This document shows positions 1 to 6,642 of a stretch of DNA of 34,973 nt, one piece after another (the stretch's first letter is position 1; each line of letters starts with the position of its first letter). The position numbers were made by a program, and so were the translations under genes. The stretch comes from a candidate division FCPU426 bacterium. Lineage in GTDB: Bacteria; Oederibacteriota; Muellerivitia; Muellerivitales; Muellerivitaceae. The notes below the pieces were generated by a model. It was given only the letters and a program-made list of their open reading frames with translations, did no database searches and had not been told where the DNA came from. Location of the stretch: NCBI GenBank assembly GCA_003136635.1, contig PLFD01000052.1, forward strand, positions 1 through 34,973. The letters are read 5' to 3'.

Positions 1-277
1 CCATTTTTTCGGGGGAAGTCCAAGGCTATAGAATATACTTTGAAACCAGGTTGCCAAACACTGGGCTCAAATGGGCCCAAAAGCCGAGCTTTTCCTTGAT
101 CTTCCCAGGCTTATCCGCTTTACACCATTTCTCAAACCCCCTAGAATGACGCACCTTGCTGAAGGAAATTCCTTCACAAGGGCAAGACTTTGATCCTTTT
201 CTTGGTTCCCGTCCTCTCTGACGGCTACTCGGATGAAGGGGAGTCCGGCAATAAATTTCAATTTGAGGAGCCGCACC
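1..277 (+). promoter_or_regulatory. Upstream region and mRNA leader of rpsO
   Basis: No convincing gene is seen here. Two small structures are visible: AAAAGC-CGA-GCTTTT at 79-93, which could be a weak terminator of a gene to the left, and a perfect 8-bp arm palindrome (TGAAGGAA, A, TTCCTTCA) at 160-176. S15 represses its own mRNA in several bacteria through a structured leader, so the second hairpin could be part of such a leader. That is inference only; no known S15 leader class could be recognised by eye. A Shine-Dalgarno sequence TGAGGAG at 264-270 serves the ATG at 278. Confidence 0.3.
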
Positions 278-544
278 ATGATGACGAAGGAAAAGAAGAT
301 TCAGTTGGTCCAAGATTTTAAGCAAAAAGAAGGAGACACTGGGTCTCCGGAAGTTCAAGTCGCTCTAGTCACTGAACGTATCAAGTATCTCACGGAACAT
401 TTCAAGTCCCACCCGAAGGATCATGCTTCCCGCCGCGGATTGCTTAAGCTGGTCGGCCAACGCCGCCGGCTTTTGGATTTCTTGAAAAAGAACAATGTGA
501 GCCGTTATGCCGCACTCTTGGATCGTTTGGGCCTTCGCAAATAA
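278..544 (+). CDS. rpsO: 30S ribosomal protein S15
   Basis: Small-subunit protein that binds 16S rRNA at the central-domain three-way junction and starts platform assembly. The product is 88 residues, close to the family's 89. It shows the family core [16 protein letters not shown], the basic segment [19 protein letters not shown] and the C-terminal RLGLRK. The open frame extends upstream to 233, but the ATG pair at 278/281 is preceded by TGAGGAG at a good distance and gives the family length, so 278 is chosen. It is followed by pnp after 71 nt, the classic rpsO-pnp order found in many bacteria. Confidence 0.97.
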   Translation: MMTKEKKIQLVQDFKQKEGDTGSPEVQVALVTERIKYLTEHFKSHPKDHASRRGLLKLVGQRRRLLDFLKKNNVSRYAALLDRLGLRK

Positions 545-566
545 CCTCGCTTTTAGCCTAAGGGGA

Positions 567-588
567 CTCTGAAAAATGGTTTTCAGAG
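567..588 (+). promoter_or_regulatory. Perfect hairpin between rpsO and pnp
   Basis: Arms CTCTGAAAA (567-575) and TTTTCAGAG (580-588) are perfectly complementary around the loop ATGG. No T-run follows, so it is not a standard terminator. In E. coli the rpsO-pnp space carries RNase III sites through which PNPase controls its own mRNA. A similar processing or autoregulatory role is plausible here but is inferred from position only. Confidence 0.5.
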
Positions 589-615
589 ACCTGTAAAAAT
601 TCCAAGGAGGAATTA

Positions 616-2724
616 ATGGAACGTGTCAGCACTATGCTTGGTCACACCACGCTGTCATTTGAAACAGGCCGTATGGCCAAACAAGCCGATGGATCGATTT
701 TAGCTCAATTAGGCGAGACGGTTGTTCTCGTCGCCGTTGTCGGAGCCAAAGATCCCATGCCGGGCAAAGACTTTTTCCCTTTAACCGTTGAGTACCGTGA
801 AAGATCCTCGGCCGCCGGCCGTATTCCGGGCGGCTGGTTTAAGCGTGAAGGCCGTCCGCGCACCAAAGAAATTTTAACCTCTCGTTTAATCGATCGTCCG
901 ATTCGTCCCTTGTTTCCGGATGGTTTTTTTAATGAAGTTCAAATGCATTGCACGGTTATTTCTTCCGATCAGGAAAATGACTCAGATGTCCTGGCGGTTT
1001 CCGCCGCGTCAGCCGCTTTGGCTGTCTCCGACATTCCGGTCGCTGATAAATTCGGCTGTGTTCGTATAGGCCGGGTTAACGGCGATTTAGTCGTGAATCC
1101 TACTTTCAAGCAAATGGAAACGAGCACCTTGAATTTGATTGTGGCCGCCAGCCGTAAAGCGGTGGTCATGGTCGAAGGCGGAGCGGATGAAGAATCCGAA
1201 TCCGTTCTTTTGGAAGCCGTTAAATTGGCGCACAAAGAATGCCAAAAGATCATCGATCTTCAAGATGAACTGGTAAAAAAAGCCGGTAAGCCCAAGCGCG
1301 CTTTGACTTTGGTCAAAGCCGATGAAGTTTTGGTGGCGGATGTAAAAAATTTCGCTTTGGCTAAAATGAAGACGGCCATGGCGGAAAAAGACAAGCTCAA
1401 GCGTCAGGAAGCTATTCACGCGGTCGCCCATGAAACTGTGGAAGCTTTAAAAGTAAAGCATCCGGAAAAAGGCAAAGACATCCATGGAATTCTGCATTCC
1501 ATCGAGTCCGACTTTGTCCGTGAAGCCATTTTGGACCGTCACGAACGCCAGGACGGCCGTAAGTTTGACGAATTCCGTCCAATCGCGACCGAAGTGGGTG
1601 TTCTGCCCCGTACGCATGGGTCCGCTCTCTTTACCCGCGGACAGACGCAGGCTTTAGTAACCGCTACTTTGGGCACAAAAGACGATCAGCAAATTTTGGA
1701 AGAACTCGAAGGCGAACAAAAGCGTCGTTTCATGCTTCATTACAATTTCCCGCCCTATTCGGTCGGCGAAATTAAGCGTTTGTCCGGTCCGGGACGCCGC
1801 GAAATCGGCCATGGTAATTTGGCGGAAAGAGCGCTGGAGCCTCTCTTGCCCTCGAAAGACAGTTTCCCCTACACCATTCAAGTCACCTCAGATATTTTGG
1901 AATCGAACGGTTCGTCCTCCATGGCTTCGGTTTGCGGCGGTTCCATGGCGATGATGGACGCGGGTGTTCCTTTGAAGAGCGCCTGCGCCGGTGTGGCCTT
2001 AGGTTTAGTTTCCAACGAAGATGTTTCCAAATACGCAATCCTGACCGACATTCAAGGTTTGGAAGATCATTTTGGCGATATGGACTTTAAAGTGGCCGGT
2101 ACCCGCAAGGGCATTACTGCTATCCAAATGGATATCAAAATTACCGGTCTGCCTTTTGAAGTGATTGAAAAGGGTTTGGCGCAAGCCAAGCAGGGCCGTT
2201 TGACCATTCTGGATATCATGGATAAGACCTTAACTTCGCCGCGCGAAAAGATGTCAGTTTACGCGCCGCGTATTGTTTCGATGAAGGTTCCGGTGGATAA
2301 GATCCGCGAAGTCATTGGCAAGGGCGGAGCGACCATCAAGAAAATTCAAGAGGACTTCAAAGTTGAAGTCAGCGTGGAAGACGATGGAACGGTCAGCATT
2401 TCTTCCGCCAACGGAAGAGACATCGAGAACGCCCAGAACTTTATCACGGGTTTAATGGCTGAAGCTGAAGATGGAAAGATTTACTTTGGCACGGTTAAAA
2501 AAATCATGGACTTTGGCGCGTTCGTCGAAATTCTTCCGGGTACGGATGGATTGGTTCATATTTCCCAATTGGATAACAAACGGGTGGAACGGGTTGAAGA
2601 CGTTCTCAAAGAAGGCGACGAGCTTTTGGTGAAGTGTATCGGGGTTGACCCGAAGACCAAGAAGATCAAGCTTTCCCGCAAGGACGCTTTGGGTTTAAAC
2701 ATCGCGGACTACAAAAAGAAGTAA
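616..2724 (+). CDS. pnp: Polyribonucleotide nucleotidyltransferase (PNPase)
   Basis: Phosphorolytic 3'-5' exoribonuclease of mRNA decay, a trimer and often part of the degradosome in the cytoplasm. The 702 residues match the family length. In order: first RNase PH core (about 10-220), the helical linker domain, second RNase PH core (about 310-545, with GGSMAMMDAGVP and the metal-site region DHFGDMDFKVAG), a KH domain (about 555-612, IREVIGKGGATIKKI) and an S1 domain (about 621-690, GTVKKIMDFGAFVEI). The start ATG has a strong AAGGAGG eight bases upstream. It is probably cotranscribed with rpsO and ends at a strong terminator. Confidence 0.98.
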   Translation: MERVSTMLGHTTLSFETGRMAKQADGSILAQLGETVVLVAVVGAKDPMPGKDFFPLTVEYRERSSAAGRIPGGWFKREGRPRTKEILTSRLIDRPIRPLFPDGFFNEVQMHCTVISSDQENDSDVLAVSAASAALAVSDIPVADKFGCVRIGRVNGDLVVNPTFKQMETSTLNLIVAASRKAVVMVEGGADEESESVLLEAVKLAHKECQKIIDLQDELVKKAGKPKRALTLVKADEVLVADVKNFALAKMKTAMAEKDKLKRQEAIHAVAHETVEALKVKHPEKGKDIHGILHSIESDFVREAILDRHERQDGRKFDEFRPIATEVGVLPRTHGSALFTRGQTQALVTATLGTKDDQQILEELEGEQKRRFMLHYNFPPYSVGEIKRLSGPGRREIGHGNLAERALEPLLPSKDSFPYTIQVTSDILESNGSSSMASVCGGSMAMMDAGVPLKSACAGVALGLVSNEDVSKYAILTDIQGLEDHFGDMDFKVAGTRKGITAIQMDIKITGLPFEVIEKGLAQAKQGRLTILDIMDKTLTSPREKMSVYAPRIVSMKVPVDKIREVIGKGGATIKKIQEDFKVEVSVEDDGTVSISSANGRDIENAQNFITGLMAEAEDGKIYFGTVKKIMDFGAFVEILPGTDGLVHISQLDNKRVERVEDVLKEGDELLVKCIGVDPKTKKIKLSRKDALGLNIADYKKK

Positions 2725-2749
2725 GAATATCGGGTTTAACGTAGTGAGA

Positions 2750-2779
2750 AGCCCCGGCGAAAACGCCGGGGCTTTTTTT
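2750..2779 (+). terminator. Intrinsic terminator after pnp
   Basis: Stem AGCCCCGGCG (2750-2759), loop AAAA, CGCCGGGGCT (2764-2773), then a run of T to 2779. It closes the rpsO-pnp operon. Confidence 0.93.
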
Positions 2780-2845
2780 ATGTCCGAAGTGGATTGAGAG
2801 AGTAATATGGAACTACTGGCCAGTGAAAAGGCTTTCGCGCGTCCC

Positions 2846-2870
2846 AGAGTGTAAAGTTTATTTACGCCGT
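2846..2870 (+). promoter_or_regulatory. Candidate operator, copy 1 of the TGTAAA-N5-TTTAC dyad
   Basis: This 25-nt stretch matches the perfect palindrome at 5201-5225 at 21 of 25 positions by my alignment, including TGTAAA, five spacer bases and TTTAC. It lies about 20 nt before the TTG start of the membrane/TPR gene that leads the operon of the sigma-54 activator. A site so close to its own operon suggests autoregulation by that activator (inference). No -24/-12 promoter is visible next to this copy. Confidence 0.5.
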
Positions 2871-2890
2871 TCATCGGTAGGGAGTTCTTC

Positions 2891-3292
2891 TTGAAGAAAA
2901 CGATGCTGAAAAACGTGGACTGGGGCGGCCTCACCATTGTGAATCTTTTGGGTGTCCTGGCTTTCCCTCCTTACTTCATCTATCTCATGTCGTTAGCGGC
3001 TTTAACGGCGTCTGGGTTCCTATGGACGACCCATTTATCCGAAGCGGATCAAGGACGATTTATTGATTTCGAGAAAGAATTTCGTAAAGGTTACAAGCTG
3101 GAGAAGGCCGGGCAGTTAAAAGAAGCCCGCGCGTTTTATGAAAAATTAAAAAGGCAGTACGCCAATCACCCTCAAGCCAATCACTTAGTCAGTCTTCAAA
3201 TCGAAAGGTTGACCGTCAAACCAGGGAAGTCTTTTAAAAAGCTACCCGCTAAAAAGTCTTCGTCCGCCCTGACGAAGCGGCATCGGAGTTAG
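2891..3292 (+). CDS. Small membrane protein with a TPR-like tail
   Basis: Function not recognised. The 133-residue product has a hydrophobic stretch (about 12-46) that could form one long or two short membrane segments. A soluble helical part follows (about 55-108), with a pattern like one or two TPR helices (GYKLEKAGQLKEARAFYEKL), and a Lys/Ser-rich basic C-terminus. The start is TTG, chosen because TAGGGAG lies seven bases upstream and the next ATG lacks such a site. The gene ends 3 nt before the start of the sigma-54 activator, so the two are almost certainly cotranscribed and may work together, for example with this protein as a membrane partner of the TPR sensor domain (inference). Confidence 0.75.
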   Translation: MKKTMLKNVDWGGLTIVNLLGVLAFPPYFIYLMSLAALTASGFLWTTHLSEADQGRFIDFEKEFRKGYKLEKAGQLKEARAFYEKLKRQYANHPQANHLVSLQIERLTVKPGKSFKKLPAKKSSSALTKRHRS

Positions 3293-3295
3293 GCC

Positions 3296-5173
3296 ATGGC
3301 CCTCTTTTTATGCCGGGAATGCGGCGAGAAAACTAAGGAATCGTTTCGTTTTTGTCCTATTTGCGGGATGCCTTATGAACCATTGGATAAAACTACGGTG
3401 GAAGGAATTGATGCTTTTGAACAGGGTGAATATGCCGAGGCGCTGGGACTCTTTAAAGCGACGCTCAAGAAAAGGACTTCCAGTTTTTTCGCTTACCGCG
3501 ATATGGGGCACGCCGCTTTTCATCTTCAACAGGATGAAAAGGCCTTGGAATATTATGAAACCGCTTTAAAACTTCGGCATGACCTGCTGGATGTTCGGTT
3601 CAACATTGGACTCATTTATCTCAAGCGGGGCCGGGTTGGGGACGCCATGTTCTATTTTTCAGAGACTCTCCGGCTGAATCATCCTTTGACGTCTGGGAGC
3701 TTTTATCTCGGTTTATTTCATACCCAGGAAAGCCTGAGAAACCAGTGCCATCTCAATATGGGCATGCTTTTTAAGCAAAGAGGCGAGGTCGAAAAAGCGC
3801 TGGAGCAGTATCAAATTGTGGTTCGGGAAGCGCCGAAAAATATTCTGGCCTTAGGCGGTTTAGGCGACTGCTGGATGACGCTGGAGAAGTATGACGAGGC
3901 GATCCAGGTTTATAAAAAGGCCCTCAAAATACTGCCTGACGGCGTTGAAAAACTGAATATTCAAAATGACCTTGGCGTTTGTTATTTTAAAAAATCCGAA
4001 ATGGGAAAAGCCATCGCGGAATTTAAAGAGGTTCTGCGGAAAAATCCTAACCACGTCAACGCCATTTATAACCTGGGACAGGTTTATTATCACGAAGGCC
4101 TTACGGGCCGGATGAAGCAGGATTATGAGGAATTTGTAAAGTCCTCCGATAACGCAGCTTCGATTTTATTCTCTTTGTCCAAATCCATGGTTTCGGCTGC
4201 CGCGGCGCCGGAAAGAAGCGCGGAGGAAACCCATCTAGTGGGTGACAGCGCGCCCATGAAAAAAATTCAGGACATTATCAAACGGGCCGCGGCCAGCGAC
4301 GCTACTGTATTAGTCTTAGGTGAAAACGGCACAGGAAAAGAGCTGGTGGCCCGTTCGATTCATGAATTGTCCGCCCGGCACGACAAACCTTTCGTGCCGA
4401 TCGCCTGCTCCGCTTTGACAGAGTCTTTGCTGGAAAGCGAACTCTTCGGCCACGAAAAAGGTTCTTTTACCGGCGCCATAGGTCAAAAATTTGGGAAATT
4501 CGAAGTTGCTAATAAAGGGTCGGTCTTTCTGGATGAGATCGGCGAAATTTCTTTGTCCACCCAGGTCAAATTACTGCGGGTACTTCAGGAAAGAGAGTTT
4601 GAAAGGGTAGGCGGCACCCAGTCGGTCAAGGTGGATATCCGGGTTATCGCGGCCACCAACCGGGATCTCAAATTGGCCATTCAAGAAGGAAAATTTCGGG
4701 AAGATTTATTTTACCGCCTGAACGTTATCGTGATTCAAATGCCTCCTCTTCGAGATAGGGACGGAGATTTAGCGCCGCTGGTTAAACACATATTGGCCAA
4801 ATTAAAACTAAAGCGTCAAACCCGATTTGAGGGAATAACCGAAGATGCTTTAAAGATTATGCGCCAATACCGGTGGCCGGGAAATGTGCGCGAGCTGGAA
4901 AATGTCATTGAGAGGATTGTGACTCTAAACGATGACAAAATGATAAAACCAGAACATTTACCGGCTGAACTGGCTGGCACTTCTTTTTTACCCCCGTCAG
5001 CCATAGATTCCATTCTGCCTTCCTCCGGCGTATTGAAATCGGTGGAGAAGGATATGATTATCAAAGTGCTTCAAGAGTCCCGGTTTAATAAGAAAGAAGC
5101 GGCGGAAAGGCTGGGTATCAGCCGGCCGACGCTTTATCTCAAAATCCGCAAATATGGATTAAAGGTAGAATAA
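3296..5173 (+). CDS. Sigma-54 activator: zinc ribbon-TPR-AAA+-Fis HTH
   Basis: Bacterial enhancer-binding protein that uses ATP to open sigma-54 promoters. Its 625 residues read as: zinc ribbon (C6, C9, C20, C23); TPR repeats (about 35-285) in place of the usual receiver, GAF or PAS sensor; AAA+ core (about 313-545) with Walker A GENGTGKE (342-349), Walker B VFLDEI (410-415) and the sigma-54 loop; then a Fis-type helix-turn-helix (about 585-622, KKEAAERLGISRPTLYLKI). The sigma-54 contact loop is GSFTGA (389-394) rather than GAFTGA, but its key Phe and Thr remain. All catalytic elements look intact. The TPR domain implies control by protein-protein contact. Immediately downstream are two dyad sites and a sigma-54 promoter, its likely target. 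Confidence 0.93.
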   Translation: MALFLCRECGEKTKESFRFCPICGMPYEPLDKTTVEGIDAFEQGEYAEALGLFKATLKKRTSSFFAYRDMGHAAFHLQQDEKALEYYETALKLRHDLLDVRFNIGLIYLKRGRVGDAMFYFSETLRLNHPLTSGSFYLGLFHTQESLRNQCHLNMGMLFKQRGEVEKALEQYQIVVREAPKNILALGGLGDCWMTLEKYDEAIQVYKKALKILPDGVEKLNIQNDLGVCYFKKSEMGKAIAEFKEVLRKNPNHVNAIYNLGQVYYHEGLTGRMKQDYEEFVKSSDNAASILFSLSKSMVSAAAAPERSAEETHLVGDSAPMKKIQDIIKRAAASDATVLVLGENGTGKELVARSIHELSARHDKPFVPIACSALTESLLESELFGHEKGSFTGAIGQKFGKFEVANKGSVFLDEIGEISLSTQVKLLRVLQEREFERVGGTQSVKVDIRVIAATNRDLKLAIQEGKFREDLFYRLNVIVIQMPPLRDRDGDLAPLVKHILAKLKLKRQTRFEGITEDALKIMRQYRWPGNVRELENVIERIVTLNDDKMIKPEHLPAELAGTSFLPPSAIDSILPSSGVLKSVEKDMIIKVLQESRFNKKEAAERLGISRPTLYLKIRKYGLKVE

Positions 5174-5196
5174 AGTGTAAAGTATTGATACGATCT
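5172..5196 (+). promoter_or_regulatory. Candidate upstream activator site, degenerate copy
   Basis: Partial copy of the dyad (AGTGTAAAGT then GATACG), about 17 of 25 positions matching the copy at 2846. It overlaps the last codons of the activator gene and lies 29 bp from the perfect copy. Tandem dyads about 100-150 bp upstream of a sigma-54 promoter are the usual enhancer arrangement. Confidence 0.4.
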
Positions 5197-5200
5197 GTAA

Positions 5201-5225
5201 AGAGTGTAAATTTTATTTACACTCT
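5201..5225 (+). promoter_or_regulatory. Perfect dyad, candidate enhancer (UAS)
   Basis: Perfect inverted repeat AGAGTGTAAA / TTTACACTCT around TTTTA. Its centre lies about 107 bp upstream of the predicted start of the sigma-54 promoter at 5294. TGT-N11-ACA resembles dyads bound by Fis-type HTH domains of sigma-54 activators (for example TGT-N10-ACA of NifA). The adjacent activator gene is the obvious candidate ligand. Confidence 0.65.
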
Positions 5226-5293
5226 AAAAGAACTTTGAGAGGGTAAAATATTCAATTCGGCTGATTTTGAAGGGTTTTTATAAAAAATGGATG

Positions 5294-5310
5294 TTGGCAC
5301 ACTAGTTGCA
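5294..5310 (+). promoter_or_regulatory. Sigma-54 (-24/-12) promoter
   Basis: TTGGCAC (5294-5300), ACTAG, TTGCA (5306-5310). GG and GC are separated by exactly ten bases, and the match to the YTGGCAC-N5-TTGCW consensus is essentially complete. Transcription should start near 5320. Two dyads upstream and a sigma-54 activator gene next door support the call. Confidence 0.85.
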
Positions 5311-5319
5311 TTACATATA

Positions 5320-5416
5320 GATGAAAAGTCAGTCTAGCGACAACTAGGCTCCTTTCAAACGAAGAAAACCCAACATACGCCTCCAAGCCTCGGTCCGACC
5401 CACCGGGGCTTTTTTA
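5320..5416 (+). ncRNA. Candidate sigma-54-dependent small RNA
   Basis: Predicted transcript of about 95 nt from the -24/-12 promoter to the terminator at 5385-5416. It has a 5' stem-loop (AGTCTAG 5331-5337 with CTAGGCT 5344-5350, one wobble pair), a mostly unpaired A/C-rich middle (about 5351-5384), and a 3' Rho-independent hairpin. The middle carries two stretches complementary to Shine-Dalgarno sequences, CTCCTTTC and CCTCC. The only short frame is eight codons from the ATG at 5321, right at the predicted start and without a ribosome site. Known sigma-54-driven small RNAs such as Qrr and CrcZ have this arrangement next to their activator system. The alternative is a leader of the wecA-like gene that is attenuated at the terminator. 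Confidence 0.55.
5385..5416 (+). terminator. Intrinsic terminator of the candidate small RNA
   Basis: Stem AAGCCTCGGT (5385-5394), loop CCGACCC, ACCGGGGCTT (5402-5411) with one G-T wobble, followed by six T (5410-5415) and more T after one A. It lies 135 nt before the next start codon. Confidence 0.85.
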
Positions 5417-5550
5417 TTTTAACTTCCGGTTTCTTTAGTCTTTCCCACCCTATAGCGCTTTTGGCCTATGTTATTATTGATTTCATCTTCTCCATTTTCC
5501 GGTTTCCCAGGCGACCGGGTTGTTGTTGGAATGGCCAGGGAGGACACCTC

Positions 5551-6642
5551 TTGAACACCAACTGGATTATTTTTTTCGCCGCGTTTGTCTTATCCCTCGG
5601 TCTCACCCCGGTATTTCGCAAAATCGCCCTTCGGTCCCAATTTCTCGATACTCCCAGTGGTCAGTTAAAAAAGCACACAGCCCCCATTCCTTATCTGGGC
5701 GGGTTGGCCATTTATTTCTCATTCTTTTTCATCATTCTGGGGACGCTCATTTTGACGCCGCCGCCTGATTCAGGACAGGTTTTAGCGCTTCTGGTGGGCG
5801 GAACGGTGATGGTGATTATGGGTTTGGTGGATGATCTTTTTTCTTTAACTCCGGCGGTTAAATTTTTATTCGAAATCATCGCGGCGGTTCTTTTAATTAT
5901 TTTCGGGGTGAAACTGGAGTTTCTGCCCAGCCATCCGATTCTGACCTATCTTCTGACAGTCTTCTGGGTATTGGCGGTGACCAACGCGGTTAATATTATC
6001 GACATTATGGACGGCTTATCCGGGGGAGTCGCGGTAGTGGCCTGCCTGGGATTTGTTTTTGTGCCTTTTCTGGACGCGCATAGTTATGTTCCCCTGACCG
6101 CCGCGGTTCTGGGGGGAAGTGTGCTGGGTTTCCTGCCCTACAACTATCAGCCCGCCCGCATTTACATGGGCGACTCGGGAGCGCTCTTTTTAGGTTTTAT
6201 GCTTTCGGCCATCGCCATGGGCCACGGCTACACCCAAAATAATATTGTAGGCCTCATTGCCCCGCTTTTTATTCTCGGCGTCCCTCTTTACGATACGGCT
6301 TTGGTGATGATGCTGCGGTTTATCCGCAAACGCTCGATGTTCCGCGGCTCCAACGATCATTTGGCCTTAAGACTGCGCAAGATTGGTTTTACGGTTAAAC
6401 AAACCGTTCACCTCTTGTGGTTTGTCTCGGCTTTACTGGTTTTAGCCGCGGGTTTTTTAGTCCGGTTGTCCGAAAAACGAGCGCTGGTTTTTATTGTGCT
6501 CTCTTCTTTCGCGGCGATGATGGTTACCTTATTTGTGGCCCTCATTCCGATGGATGAAGGAACAGTGAAAATCAAAGAAAGTCCTTTTCAAATTTTTCTC
6601 AAAGAACCTCGCGGTGTTCCCCAGAAAAGGCGTAAAAAATGA
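5551..6642 (+). CDS. WecA/MraY-family sugar-phosphate transferase
   Basis: Integral membrane enzyme that transfers a HexNAc-1-phosphate (or similar) from a UDP-sugar to undecaprenyl phosphate, the first step of a surface polysaccharide. About ten hydrophobic segments are seen. Family motifs are present: MGLVDDLFSL (about residue 90, Asp pair), NIIDIMDGLSGG (about 150) and MGDSGALFLGF (about 210). The cytoplasmic loop has the HLALRL-type motif of the WecA branch rather than MraY. Start TTG at 5551 is chosen because AGGGAGGA lies just upstream and the first membrane segment begins at once; the open frame reaches back to 5461. The length is then 363 residues. The stop overlaps the start of the next gene by 4 nt. 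Substrate sugar not determined. Confidence 0.9.
   Translation: MNTNWIIFFAAFVLSLGLTPVFRKIALRSQFLDTPSGQLKKHTAPIPYLGGLAIYFSFFFIILGTLILTPPPDSGQVLALLVGGTVMVIMGLVDDLFSLTPAVKFLFEIIAAVLLIIFGVKLEFLPSHPILTYLLTVFWVLAVTNAVNIIDIMDGLSGGVAVVACLGFVFVPFLDAHSYVPLTAAVLGGSVLGFLPYNYQPARIYMGDSGALFLGFMLSAIAMGHGYTQNNIVGLIAPLFILGVPLYDTALVMMLRFIRKRSMFRGSNDHLALRLRKIGFTVKQTVHLLWFVSALLVLAAGFLVRLSEKRALVFIVLSSFAAMMVTLFVALIPMDEGTVKIKESPFQIFLKEPRGVPQKRRKK

Noticed and set aside
2810..2846. Second sigma-54 promoter before the activator operon
   Set aside because: TGGCC and GGC are present but the GG-GC spacing is 8 or 11, not 10.
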